Shown here: positions 28,523 through 38,399 of the stretch, piece by piece
Numbering within the stretch: the first letter of the stretch is position 1
How the letters are laid out: each line of letters begins with the position of its first letter
DNA from: Psychromicrobium lacuslunae
Lineage (GTDB): Bacteria; Actinomycetota; Actinomycetes; Actinomycetales; Micrococcaceae
Assembly (NCBI RefSeq): GCF_000950575.1
Contig: NZ_CP011005.1
Location: forward strand, 3,410,001-3,474,000
DNA length: 64,000 bases
Direction of reading: 5' to 3'
Notes under the pieces: generated by a model
What the model was told of the DNA's origin: nothing
Database searches by the model: none
What the model saw: only the letters and a program-made list of their open reading frames with translations
Made by a program: the position numbers and the translations under genes

Positions 28523-29890
28523 TCAGAACCGAGAGGCCGAGCCGGTACCGCGCAAGCGAGCGATCAGCTCTCGATACCAGTGATAAGAAGCCTTTGGAGT
28601 GCGGGTTCCGGTGTCGAAGTCGACGTGTACCAGGCCGAACCGCTGGGTGTAGCCTTCAGCCCATTCCCAGTTATCCAGCAGAGACCAAACCGTGTATTCC
28701 TGAACCGGCACGCCCGCCGAAATCGCCTCCGCGATGGCCGAGATATGCCCAGAGAGGTATTCGATCCGGTCATCGTCCTGAACGTAGCCAGCTCGCGCTG
28801 GCTCGGCGAAAGCTGCACCGTTCTCGCCGATAATCACCGGTGGAAGTTGCGGGTGGGCAGCGTGCAGTTCGATCAGAAAATCACGCAAGGCGCTCGGCAT
28901 AATCGGCCACTCTGGACCGAAATCTGTCACCGGCGCTCCCGGGGTCGGCACGATATCGAAAGGAATCGGGCTGCCCGCCGCTGCCGCTGTGACTGTTGTC
29001 GGGTTATAAAAGTTAATGCCGTAGAAATCGATCGATCCAGCGATCGCGGCCAGGTCACCGTCCTGCACCGGCATGGCTGGCAGGCCGAGCGACTCAAGAT
29101 CAGGGTAGTTGCCGGCGAGCAACGGTTCGCTGAAAATCCGGTTGTGGATCAGATCGTAAATACCCGCCGCCTGCTGATCCTCGGTAGTGTCGTGCAGCGG
29201 CAGCACCCGAGTGTGATTATTCGGCAAACCAAGTTGAACACCGCCGCTCGCACGCAGTACCTGAACAGCCCTGGCATGCGCCAACAGTTGATGGTGCACG
29301 CTGGGCAGCGCCTCAAAGAGCAGCTGCTTGCCCGGTGCTAAGGTGCCGACGGCGTAGCCCTGCAACGTTGTCATCGCCGGTTCATTAAGGGTGTACCAAT
29401 GCTTCACTCGGTCGCCGAGCCGCTCGGCGACCAGGGCCGTGTATTCCGCGAAACGTTCGGCAGTATCTCGGCTCAGCCAGCCTCCGGAGGCTTCCACGGC
29501 GCTGGGCATCTCCCAGTGAAAAAGGGTCGGGAAAGGAGTCACTCCGGCTGCCAGTAGCGCATCGACAAAACGTGAGTAGTGATCTAAAGCGATGGTGTTT
29601 GCTGGCCCTTTGCCCTCGGGCTGGATTCGCGCCCACTGGATCGAGAAACGATAGCGGTCAAGCCCCAAACCAGCGAGCAAAGCGACGTCATCCTCAGTTC
29701 TTCGGTAGCTGTCGCAGGATGGATCGGCGGTCGATCCATCCTTAATGGCGCCCGGGGCCTCTAGGAAGTCGTCCCAGATTGAGCGACCTCTGCCGTCGGC
29801 GGTGCGAGAGCCCTCGACTTGGAAGCCGGAGGTGGCCGCGGACCAGCGAAAATCGGCCGGTAATACGGGGCGGAACGGATCAGGACTCAT
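28523..29890 (-). CDS. GH1 family beta-glucosidase
   Basis: A 455-residue glycoside hydrolase family 1 enzyme. FRWSAATSGFQVEG is the N-terminal signature, YTLNEP carries the acid/base glutamate, and VIIGENGAAF carries the nucleophile glutamate; the usual Thr before Glu is Gly here. LLDNWEWAEGYTQRFGLVHVDF closes the barrel. It hydrolyses beta-glucosides in the cytoplasm (no signal peptide). The ATG at 29890 follows AAGGAG; ATGs at 29893 and 29932 are alternatives. It is coupled to the MFS gene. Confidence 0.94.
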   Translation of the reverse strand: MSPDPFRPVLPADFRWSAATSGFQVEGSRTADGRGRSIWDDFLEAPGAIKDGSTADPSCDSYRRTEDDVALLAGLGLDRYRFSIQWARIQPEGKGPANTIALDHYSRFVDALLAAGVTPFPTLFHWEMPSAVEASGGWLSRDTAERFAEYTALVAERLGDRVKHWYTLNEPAMTTLQGYAVGTLAPGKQLLFEALPSVHHQLLAHARAVQVLRASGGVQLGLPNNHTRVLPLHDTTEDQQAAGIYDLIHNRIFSEPLLAGNYPDLESLGLPAMPVQDGDLAAIAGSIDFYGINFYNPTTVTAAAAGSPIPFDIVPTPGAPVTDFGPEWPIMPSALRDFLIELHAAHPQLPPVIIGENGAAFAEPARAGYVQDDDRIEYLSGHISAIAEAISAGVPVQEYTVWSLLDNWEWAEGYTQRFGLVHVDFDTGTRTPKASYHWYRELIARLRGTGSASRF

Positions 29891-30025
29891 CATGCTCCTT
29901 GACTTCCTCGTCGGGTAGTCAAAATTATGCACCTGGCTGCCTGCCCGAAGGAAGACCTGCTGGCTTCGCCTTGGACGGGGTCGAGCTATCTCAGTTCAGC
30001 AGTGCTCCGGATCTAGGCACTGTGC

Positions 30026-30772
30026 TTAGCGTACGGTCCAATCAATGCCGCTAGCGCCCTGCCGTTCTAGGAGCTGATTGATCTTACTGAATGGCCGAGA
30101 GCCGAAGAAGCCCCGCGAAGCCGAAAGCGGGCTGGGGTGGGCCGAGCTGATAATCGCGGTCGAACCCAGTAACGGTGTGAGGTTCCGGGCATCGTTCCCC
30201 CAGAGCAGCGCGACCAGAGGTTTATCTCGCGCTAGCAGGGCGCGAATGGCGGCCTCGGTGATTTTTTCCCAGCCCTTTCCGCGGTGTGATGCCGGGGTGC
30301 CGGGGCGTACGCTGAGTACCCGGTTTAAGAGTAAGACTCCCTGTTGCGACCAGCTGCTCAGGTCACCGTGGTTGGCCGGTGGGATGCCGAGGTCATCTTG
30401 CAATTCGCGGTAGATATTACTCAGGCTGCGGGGCAGTGGTTTGGTGTGTCGTTCCACCGCGAAAGAGAGGCCGATCGGATGTCCGAAGGTCGGGTAGGGA
30501 TCTTGACCGACGAGCAGTACTTTGACCTGGTCGAGGGGTTGTTGGAAGGCGCGTAATACGTTCTTCGGTGCGGGCAGGAAGCCTGGACCGCCGTCTCGTT
30601 GCTGGGCGGCTATGAATTCGGTGTTCAAGAAATCGCCCATAGCTTTGAGATTCGCTTCGACCCCGCTGAGTGCAGCCGCCCAGTCAGGGCTTATGCTGGC
30701 GAGTGGGTCATTGCTCAATTGCTTGAGGGCTTCGCGGTTGCTGAGTTCTTCCACCTCACCATTGTTCACCAT
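30026..30772 (-). CDS. ung: Uracil-DNA glycosylase
   Basis: A 248-residue family 1 uracil-DNA glycosylase that removes uracil from DNA. The catalytic water-activating motif is GQDPYP, followed by [22 protein letters not shown], and the DNA-intercalating [13 protein letters not shown]. The ATG at 30772 with GGAG upstream gives a family-like length; starts at 30820 and 30814 would add a short extension. It is divergent from the DUF3263 gene. Confidence 0.95.
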   Translation of the reverse strand: MVNNGEVEELSNREALKQLSNDPLASISPDWAAALSGVEANLKAMGDFLNTEFIAAQQRDGGPGFLPAPKNVLRAFQQPLDQVKVLLVGQDPYPTFGHPIGLSFAVERHTKPLPRSLSNIYRELQDDLGIPPANHGDLSSWSQQGVLLLNRVLSVRPGTPASHRGKGWEKITEAAIRALLARDKPLVALLWGNDARNLTPLLGSTAIISSAHPSPLSASRGFFGSRPFSKINQLLERQGASGIDWTVR

Positions 30773-30861
30773 CTCGCTCCGCGGCGGATAAATGACAACG
30801 ATGTGATTCGCCATTATCATGGAACGAGCAGAAGATCGTGGATAACAGATAGGGGAGTGTC

Positions 30862-31167
30862 GTGGCCGTGTCGCTACCGCTCACAATCGAGGATTTGAAC
30901 GCAGGAATTCACTCCGGTGACACCGCGCTGAGTGAGCGTGACCAGCAGATCCTCGCCCTGGAACGGCACTGGTGGAAGTATGCAGGAGCCAAAGAGCAGG
31001 CTATTCGCGACCTTTTTGACCTCTCCTCAACCCACTACTACCAGATCTTGAATGCGCTGATTGATACCGAGGACGCACTGGCTTTCGATCCAATGCTAGT
31101 CAAGAGATTGCGTAGACTACGTACAACGCGGCAACGCGCCAGGACGGCTCGCCGCCTGGGCAACTAG
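30862..31167 (+). CDS. DUF3263 family protein
   Basis: A 101-residue protein matching DUF3263: [46 protein letters not shown], followed by a basic tail ([17 protein letters not shown]). The helix-turn-helix-like arrangement suggests DNA binding, as noted for the family, but no target is known. GTG start with AGGGGAGTG upstream. The next gene, an LytR_C protein, is 40 bp downstream and is probably co-transcribed, as in other Actinobacteria. Confidence 0.85.
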   Translation: MAVSLPLTIEDLNAGIHSGDTALSERDQQILALERHWWKYAGAKEQAIRDLFDLSSTHYYQILNALIDTEDALAFDPMLVKRLRRLRTTRQRARTARRLGN

Positions 31168-31207
31168 TTGAGCGAACGCTCTAGCACTTCCACCGAAAGC
31201 GCCTTCC

Positions 31208-31807
31208 ATGAGTAATTATCCACGGGATGAATTCGACAACGTCCCGGAATCTTCCTCACGCCAAGGCGTCCATCGCTCTGTGATGGCTGAGCCAAGTCGG
31301 CCGCTCTGGCCGATCCTCGCCTTTGCTGCCGCCGCGCTACTGATCGGCCTGCTCGCCTTTTTAGTGGTTCCGCGTCTAGTCGGCGGAAACCAAGTGGCTG
31401 CTAGCAGCAGTCCTGCGGCTAGCTCTAGCGCTCCTTCCGCGACGGCCAGCACCACGAAACCGAGCGCCCCGCCCAGTTCTAGCGTCCCGGCCACGACGTC
31501 CAAGCCGCCAGTAACGCCGAGTGCCCCGCCGCTGGATAAGACACAACAGGTATACGTCTACAACGGATCCGGGATCAGCGGGTTGGCTGCCAGAGTGGCG
31601 CAGCAAGTCCGGGTGGATGGCTGGACGGTTCCGGTGAATGCGAACTGGACTGGCATTCCGCAACCTAGCTCGGTAATTTTCTACAACGGAGCCAACCAGA
31701 AGACCAATGCTGAAGCGCTCGCAAAATTGCTTGGCATCGCTCGCCTGGTTGACACCCCGGAACTCGGCATCCCGCTAGCCGTGGTGCTCGGCCCTGGGGC
31801 GCAATAA
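31208..31807 (+). CDS. LytR C-terminal domain membrane protein
   Basis: A 199-residue protein with a short cytoplasmic head, a membrane helix (WPILAFAAAALLIGLLAFLVV, about 34-54), a Ser/Thr/Pro linker and a C-terminal LytR_C domain (VYVYNGSGISGLAARVAQQVRVDGWTV, IFYNGANQKTNAEALAKLLG). The domain occurs alone or attached to LCP wall-polymer ligases, outside the membrane. It likely participates in envelope assembly; the partner is unknown. Confidence 0.88.
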   Translation: MSNYPRDEFDNVPESSSRQGVHRSVMAEPSRPLWPILAFAAAALLIGLLAFLVVPRLVGGNQVAASSSPAASSSAPSATASTTKPSAPPSSSVPATTSKPPVTPSAPPLDKTQQVYVYNGSGISGLAARVAQQVRVDGWTVPVNANWTGIPQPSSVIFYNGANQKTNAEALAKLLGIARLVDTPELGIPLAVVLGPGAQ

Positions 31808-31877
31808 TCTCGCTACAGTGTTTCTATGCTTTCTTTAGAACCACTTGGGCATTTGCAATCGGGTTCGGAGCGCTGAC

Positions 31878-33104
31878 GTGAAACTCTCTCTCGCCGGAAT
31901 GATCGGGTTCACGTTGGTCGGCGCACTGGCGTTAGCCGGTTGTGGCGCGGAAAGTGGCAATGCCAGACTCGCCTCGCCCAAGCCTGCGGGCATCGATGCT
32001 CTGAAGATCGGATTATTGCTGGACAGCACCGGTGAGCAGGCTTTTTTAAACCCGGCTCAGCAGGCAGCAGCGCAACTGGCCGTGCAACAGATCAATCTGG
32101 CCGGCGGGGTGAATGGAAAGCCTGTTGAACTCGTAGCCGGTAGTCCGGGCGGATCCACCACTGAGCAAAGCAAGAAACTCATTGAACAAAAGGCCGCTGT
32201 GGTGATCGGTCCAACGGATTCATCACAAGCTACCGCAGCTTCCGAGCAATTCGGGAAAAACCAGACCGTGCTGATTTCGCCCGCCAATGCTGCCAGCGCC
32301 TTGAGCAAGCTAAGTAGCGGTGGCTATTACTTCAGGACGGCTCCGGCGGAAACCATGCAGTCTATGGTGCTGGCGAAGCTTGCCCTGGACGAGGCAAAAG
32401 GTGGCGTGGTGGCTGTGATTTACGAAACAGATGACAGCAGTAAGGAAATTGCCGAACAGACCGAGAGTGCGCTCAAGTCACACGATGCGAAGCAAGTGGT
32501 CAGTATCGTCGCCGATGATGCGCTTGCAGCGGCCCAGAAAGCCAAGGAATCCGGGGCCGCAGCGAGTGTGGTAATTGCTCGGCAACACGGTCAAGAAATT
32601 TTGGCTGAACTCGGGAACGCCGGTGTTTCTGGGGCGAGTTTAGTGTTGGGCGATGGTGCCACCGCTTCATATGGCGCGAATCTGGCGGTTGATACGCTCA
32701 AGGACGCCCAGGGTATTCTTCCGGGAGTTTTTCCGACCGCCGGGTTCCAGGAAGAGCTGCTGAAGATCAACAGTTCTCTTAAGTCACTCAACTATGCCGC
32801 CGAGACTTATGACGCGGTGGTCCTCGCCGCCTTGGCTGCAGCTCGGGCCAAGGATTCCTCCGGGCCCTCGGTGGCGGCAAAACTCATTGAGGTCTCCGGC
32901 GGTGCTGGCGACGGCCAGAAGTGCCATCAGCTTGCCGACTGTTTTTCCTTGCTGAGCCAACACAAGACGATTGACTATGACGGGCTTTCCGGCCCAATTG
33001 GTTTCACTGAACAAGGCGATATTAGCGAGGCCAATTATCTGCTTTATCGCTACAGTGCGAGCAACTTGCCGGTGCTCAACGGAGCAGAAAAAGCAAGCAA
33101 ATAG
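31878..33104 (+). CDS. Substrate-binding lipoprotein, branched-chain amino acid type (Peripla_BP_6)
   Basis: A 408-residue lipoprotein: signal peptide MKLSLAGMIGFTLVGALA ending in lipobox LAGC. The mature part has a two-lobe type I binding-protein fold (KIGLLLDSTGEQAF, QLAVQQINLAGGVNGKPVELV, VVIGPTDSSQ, YYFRTAPAETMQ, AETYDAVVLAALAAA). Homologues bind amino acids or similar small molecules for ABC import. No permease or ATPase is adjacent, so it is an orphan receptor. The GTG start at 31878 is chosen because the lipoprotein signal begins there; an upstream in-frame ATG is at 31845. Confidence 0.85.
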   Translation: MKLSLAGMIGFTLVGALALAGCGAESGNARLASPKPAGIDALKIGLLLDSTGEQAFLNPAQQAAAQLAVQQINLAGGVNGKPVELVAGSPGGSTTEQSKKLIEQKAAVVIGPTDSSQATAASEQFGKNQTVLISPANAASALSKLSSGGYYFRTAPAETMQSMVLAKLALDEAKGGVVAVIYETDDSSKEIAEQTESALKSHDAKQVVSIVADDALAAAQKAKESGAAASVVIARQHGQEILAELGNAGVSGASLVLGDGATASYGANLAVDTLKDAQGILPGVFPTAGFQEELLKINSSLKSLNYAAETYDAVVLAALAAARAKDSSGPSVAAKLIEVSGGAGDGQKCHQLADCFSLLSQHKTIDYDGLSGPIGFTEQGDISEANYLLYRYSASNLPVLNGAEKASK

Positions 33105-33123
33105 CATCTCCTCGGGTGATTCA

Positions 33124-33498
33124 TCACTTTTCGCGAACGAAGCCCAGACAGTCCGGGCAGTCATCTAAATAGCGATGTCGGCATTCGACGGTGTGCTGTA
33201 AGTAGGTAATGGCCTGTTGTCGAGTCAATATTTCAGCCTGCAGCTTGGTGATCTTGGCTTTCACCAAAGCTTGAGCAGTTGATTTCTCGGCGGACATCGC
33301 GGCAACGACCTCCGGTAATGAGAGGCCGACGCTGCGGAGCTTCAAGACGGTGCGTGCACTATCCAAGGCCTCCTCATCGTAAAGCCGATAGTTATTGCTG
33401 TTGCGGGGCACCCGCAAGGCGCCAACTTCCTCCCAATGCCTTAGTACATGCGCCTCGACGCCTAGGCTGGCAGCCGCCTCGCCAACTGTTTTTGCCAC
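33124..33498 (-). CDS. MerR family transcriptional regulator
   Basis: A 124-residue regulator with an N-terminal winged helix (TVGEAAASLGVEAHVLRHWEEVGALRVPRNSNNYRLYDEEAL) and a coiled-coil dimer helix (AQALVKAKITKLQAEILTRQQAITYLQ). Four Cys/His-rich residues near the end (ECRHRYLDDCPDC) might bind a ligand or metal. GTG start with AAGGCAAGG upstream. It is divergent from an NmrA-like gene, probably its target. Confidence 0.9.
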   Translation of the reverse strand: MAKTVGEAAASLGVEAHVLRHWEEVGALRVPRNSNNYRLYDEEALDSARTVLKLRSVGLSLPEVVAAMSAEKSTAQALVKAKITKLQAEILTRQQAITYLQHTVECRHRYLDDCPDCLGFVREK

Positions 33499-33515
33499 GA
33501 TGCCTTGCCTTAATG

Positions 33516-33546
33516 TTGACCTGAACCTCTAAGGTCTCCATTATGT
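33516..33546 (+). promoter_or_regulatory. Candidate MerR-type promoter/operator with 19-bp spacer
   Basis: TTGACC at 33516-33521 and TTATGT at 33541-33546 are 19 bp apart, the long spacer typical of MerR-controlled promoters. GACCT and AAGGTC within the spacer form an imperfect dyad. The -10 overlaps the annotated start codon of the NmrA-like gene, so that start or the promoter assignment may be wrong. Confidence 0.4.
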
Positions 33547-34427
33547 CTAATCGGAACCTTCTGCCGAATGCCTCGCAGCGCCCCTTGGTGCTGGTGCTCG
33601 GGGCGAGTGGAAACCTTGGTAGCGAAGTCCTCAGCCGGTTGGCGGACCAGGATGTGAGAATCAGATGCTTGGTACGTCGACCGATTGCGTTGCCGCCCGG
33701 AGCTGAGCTGGTGATTGGCAGTCTGACCGAGCCCGCTCAGCTTCGTGCCGCGCTGAACGGAGTTGACCGAATCTTCCTGATCTGGCCGCTGCTGGACTCC
33801 ACGGCGGCGGCCAGGGCTCTTGAAGAAATCGCGCTCACGACAGCCCGAGTCGTCTACCTCTCCTCGACGGCCATCGATGACGCGCTGCCACGCCAGAGCG
33901 ACCCGATTGCGCAGGTGCATGCGGACCTAGAGGCACTGCTGTCAAGATTCCGGCTCAAGGCCGTGGTGCTGCGCAGCGATACCCTGGCTTCGAACGCCCG
34001 AGGCTGGCGTTCTCAGCTGCGAATCAGCGATCTGGTAGCCGGACCGCGCGCGGCCGCCACCGCCGTGGTCGACGAACGTGATGTAGCGGCTGCCGCTGTC
34101 GCCATCCTCTTATCAGATGGGGACAGCTCGCAGCCGAACACTCCCTACCTGCTGACCGGTCCGGAAATACTCAGTAGAGCAGATCAGCTAGCGCAGCTCG
34201 GTTCTGTGCTCGACCGAAAGCTGCGGTTCCAGCTCTTAGACGCCGAATCGGCCCGAGCGCAATTGCTAGCCGACGGTCGTCCACAGCAACTGGTCGAAGC
34301 GCTGATCGAGGCTGCGACCAACCGCCCGGATTCAACCTTACTGACCGACGACCTTAGCCAGCTGACCGGGCGGGCGGCGCGAACCTTTCGGGCTTGGGCG
34401 CTCGATCACGCCGCCGAATTCAGTTGA
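33543..34427 (+). CDS. NmrA-like NAD(P)-binding protein
   Basis: A 294-residue atypical short-chain dehydrogenase of the NmrA/HSCARG type. The dinucleotide-binding motif is VLGASGNLGSEVL, followed by RCLVRRP and YLSSTAIDD. The catalytic Tyr-x-x-x-Lys is not evident, typical of NmrA-like redox sensors or quinone reductases. The start may be downstream (a TTG or GTG 13-14 codons in) if the promoter at 33516 is real. The divergent MerR gene likely regulates it. Confidence 0.85.
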   Translation: MSNRNLLPNASQRPLVLVLGASGNLGSEVLSRLADQDVRIRCLVRRPIALPPGAELVIGSLTEPAQLRAALNGVDRIFLIWPLLDSTAAARALEEIALTTARVVYLSSTAIDDALPRQSDPIAQVHADLEALLSRFRLKAVVLRSDTLASNARGWRSQLRISDLVAGPRAAATAVVDERDVAAAAVAILLSDGDSSQPNTPYLLTGPEILSRADQLAQLGSVLDRKLRFQLLDAESARAQLLADGRPQQLVEALIEAATNRPDSTLLTDDLSQLTGRAARTFRAWALDHAAEFS

Positions 34428-34435
34428 GCGACCGG

Positions 34436-34453
34436 CCCCGGGTATTACCGGGG
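34436..34453. terminator. Weak hairpin between convergent genes
   Basis: CCCCGG (34436-34441) pairs with CCGGGG (34448-34453) around GTATTA, between the stops of the NmrA-like and TM2 genes. It has no long T-run and is only a candidate. Confidence 0.35.
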
Positions 34454-34903
34454 TTAGTCTCGCAGTGGGACGCCCTTAGCGTCCGCCTGGAAGCCACTGG
34501 AGCCAACCAGAATAAGAATGCCCTCGATCAATCCCCAGATGGCTACCAACGGGGCCAGGATGCCGAGCGAAAGCAGGCTGATCAGCAACTGGGCCACCGC
34601 TTTGCCGGTGAAGCCTAAATAGAAGTTATGGATACCGAGCGAGCCCAGGAAAATGCCGAGCAAACCAGCGGCAATCTTCGACTTCGGCACCACTCCGCCG
34701 GGGTAGCCCTGCTGGTAGTTCTGCTGCTGGTAGCCGGCTTGTTGGCTACTGGCCTGGTCTGGGTAGTTCTGGTCTGGGTAGTTGACGGCGGGCGGAGTAT
34801 CGCTCGGGGATGAAAAGGTGGGTTCGCCGCCAGCTGCTGCCTGCTCGAAGCTCGGGGTCTGATCCGCCGAGGGTTTCTCGGGCTGGTTAGGGTTCTCGCT
34901 CAT
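34454..34903 (-). CDS. TM2 domain-containing membrane protein
   Basis: A 149-residue protein with a disordered N-terminus rich in Pro, Gln, Ser and Tyr (Gln/Tyr-rich around 45-68) and a C-terminal TM2 domain: KSKIAAGLLGIFLGSLGIHNFYLG and a second hydrophobic helix ending in WGLIEGILIL. TM2 proteins are small membrane proteins of unknown function. The stop is 27 bp from the convergent NmrA-like gene. Confidence 0.88.
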   Translation of the reverse strand: MSENPNQPEKPSADQTPSFEQAAAGGEPTFSSPSDTPPAVNYPDQNYPDQASSQQAGYQQQNYQQGYPGGVVPKSKIAAGLLGIFLGSLGIHNFYLGFTGKAVAQLLISLLSLGILAPLVAIWGLIEGILILVGSSGFQADAKGVPLRD

Positions 34904-35075
34904 CGTCGCTCCTTAGCTAAAGCACTGTTAAATGCCTAGGTTAAATGCCTGGGGTGTTATGTAGTCTGTTCTGACCGTAACGAAGATATTCACCGAAAAC
35001 TAGCTCCTCGAAACAAAACAAGGGGTATCTACGGGTCATCCCTGAGCGAAACTCCGGCACATCGTGACTATTCCG

Positions 35076-35102
35076 CTTGCACTCTCCACCCCCGAGTGCT
35101 AA
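35076..35102 (+). promoter_or_regulatory. CIRCE element 1 (HrcA operator)
   Basis: CTTGCACTC-N9-GAGTGCTAA matches the CIRCE consensus TTAGCACTC-N9-GAGTGCTAA with two mismatches in the left arm. It overlaps the promoter TTGCAC (35077-35082), 17 bp, TAATTA (35100-35105) of groEL. Regulation by HrcA is expected; hrcA is not in the window. Confidence 0.9.
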
Positions 35103-35110
35103 TTATTGAA

Positions 35111-35137
35111 TTAGCACTCTCCCGGGCCGACTGCTAA
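35111..35137 (+). promoter_or_regulatory. CIRCE element 2 (HrcA operator)
   Basis: TTAGCACTC-N9-GACTGCTAA has a perfect left arm and one mismatch in the right arm. It begins eight bases after the first CIRCE, around the expected transcription start. Confidence 0.9.
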
Positions 35138-35243
35138 TTTCTGCACCGACAGGGGAGTTGACCGGTTTGGTGAGGCAAAGCGCAAGGTGTACCGAATGCA
35201 TCGAACGCCTGCCGTCCGTCGCGGGCACCCTGCCGGTTACTAG

Positions 35244-36917
<1,674 letters not shown>

Positions 36918-36957
36918 GTCGTCAATACGCTTTCCACTCGCTCTGGAGAGTTACTGG

Positions 36958-36997
36958 GAGGGCCCCGCATCCACGGATGCGGGGCCCTCTTGTCTTT
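36958..36997 (+). terminator. Rho-independent terminator of groEL
   Basis: GAGGGCCCCGCATCC pairs with GGATGCGGGGCCCTC around a minimal loop, followed by TTGTCTTT. It starts 40 bases after the groEL stop. Confidence 0.88.
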
Positions 36998-37030
36998 GCC
37001 GTAAAGTAACGCGGAGTTGGGAGTGGACAG

Positions 37031-37261
37031 TTAGAGCGAGGGCTGGTGCTCGGGCAGGCCGCCTCGAGGATGCTGACGAGGGTACGACTGTTGCGTTCGC
37101 TGAGCACCCTCTAGATAGCGGGCCAGACGATGCAGGGCGCGGGCGCAGCCTAGTCGCACTCGTCCGGGTTTCGGGGCAGAGTCCTCAATGACGGGTGCAT
37201 CCGGAAGTGCTGACTGGGCCAGCTCTCGGGCGGCGTCCAGGGCGGTGTAGGGAAGAAACAT
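37031..37261 (-). CDS. Small hypothetical protein downstream of lacI
   Basis: A 76-residue reading frame, 27 bp after the lacI stop on the same strand. The start MFLPYTALDAARELAQSALPDAP and the helix VRLGCARALHRLARYLEG look protein-like, with a polar His/Gln/Pro-rich tail. No family is recognised and the ribosome site (AGAG) is weak, so it may be non-coding. Confidence 0.4.
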   Translation of the reverse strand: MFLPYTALDAARELAQSALPDAPVIEDSAPKPGRVRLGCARALHRLARYLEGAQRTQQSYPRQHPRGGLPEHQPSL

Positions 37262-37288
37262 GGCGAAGCTCTATTCTTTCGCTTTTGG

Positions 37289-38320
37289 CTAAGGGGCTAG
37301 CGGAGCAGGCCCGGTCGATGAGCGGATAATGAACTCAGTGGGCAGGATGATCTGTCGGGGTTGAGATTCTGGATCTAGCATTAGTTCCCCGATTAACCTG
37401 CCCTTCTCGTAGGCGGACTGGCGGACGGTGGTGAGTCCGGCCGCCTCGGCGGCTGGAATATCGTCAAAACCGGTGACTGAGAGATCTTTTCCGGGCACAA
37501 TGCCGCGGACCTTTAAGGCGCGGAGCACGCCGAGAGCATGGACATCGGAAAGGCAGACGATAGCGGTTGGTCTTTGCTGTCGGTCCAGAATGAGCTCGGC
37601 AGCTTTTTCCCCGGACTCGATGCTGTTCGGACTACTGTCCACCACCTCAACCCTTGCTCCGGGCATCTCGTCGAGGATGCCGTTGTAGCGGCCCCAATCA
37701 TCGAGGTTAAGTAGATCCGAGGCATCGGCAAGCCGTGCTGCTGGCTCGCCGTTAGCGATGCAGGCGCTGCTCACAATGACAATATTGCGGTGCCCGAGCT
37801 TGTAGAGATGACGGCCAAGGCTACGGCCAGCCGCGCGTTCATCGATGGCCACCCAGCTACTCTCCGGATCGTCAGAGATATCTTCGCCGACAAAGCGGAT
37901 TCCTCGCGCCCTGATCCGTTTGAGTGCTTCGTGTTCCGGCCGCAAGCAGAAGGCAGTTGCGGCGTCGATCGCTGCGTTATTGAGCGGCAGTGAGCCGCCC
38001 TGCTCGCCGATTACCGGCATCAGCAGCACACCGGTGCCCTTCTTTTCGCAGGCAGCAGTGAGGCCGGAGAGCATCAGCACCGCGTAAGGATCGGAGAAGG
38101 CATAGGAGAGACGTTCGGTAAGCAGTACTCCAACTGTGTCTGCTCTGCCGCTGCGCAACGCTCGGGCAGCAGCGTCTGGGCCGGAGTAGCCAATCTCTTC
38201 GGCTGTTTTCAGAATCTTGGTCCGTAGTTCGGCGGAAAGCTGCTCTGGCTTGTTGTAGGCGTTGGAGACCGTGGAGACGCTGACCCCGACCCTCTCAGCT
38301 AGAGTTTTCAGATTTGCCAT
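37289..38320 (-). CDS. LacI family transcriptional regulator
   Basis: A 343-residue repressor: helix-turn-helix NLKTLAERVGVSVSTVSNAYNKP, hinge helix around AAARALRSGRA, then the periplasmic-binding-protein-like ligand domain (VGVLLTERLSYAFSDPYAV, TAIVCLSDVHALGVLRAL, VTGFDDIPAAEAAGLTTVRQ). No sugar genes are adjacent, so the effector is unknown. A 46-bp palindrome overlaps its promoter and suggests autoregulation. Confidence 0.93.
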   Translation of the reverse strand: MANLKTLAERVGVSVSTVSNAYNKPEQLSAELRTKILKTAEEIGYSGPDAAARALRSGRADTVGVLLTERLSYAFSDPYAVLMLSGLTAACEKKGTGVLLMPVIGEQGGSLPLNNAAIDAATAFCLRPEHEALKRIRARGIRFVGEDISDDPESSWVAIDERAAGRSLGRHLYKLGHRNIVIVSSACIANGEPAARLADASDLLNLDDWGRYNGILDEMPGARVEVVDSSPNSIESGEKAAELILDRQQRPTAIVCLSDVHALGVLRALKVRGIVPGKDLSVTGFDDIPAAEAAGLTTVRQSAYEKGRLIGELMLDPESQPRQIILPTEFIIRSSTGPAPLAP

Positions 38321-38333
38321 TGCTGAAGAACTT

Positions 38334-38379
38334 CCTCTGTATCGTTCTAGAAAAACGTTATACTAGAACGATACAGAGG
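38334..38379. promoter_or_regulatory. 46-bp palindromic operator at the lacI promoter
   Basis: CCTCTGTATCGTTCTAG (38334-38350) and its perfect reverse complement (38363-38379) are centred on AACGTT, the usual centre of LacI-family operators. On the minus strand TTTACC (38384-38389), 18 bp and TAGTAT (38360-38365) form a likely promoter, so a bound repressor would block it. The hairpin may also terminate the upstream ogt gene. Confidence 0.65.
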
Positions 38380-38399
38380 ATTCGGTAAAACGCCAATAG

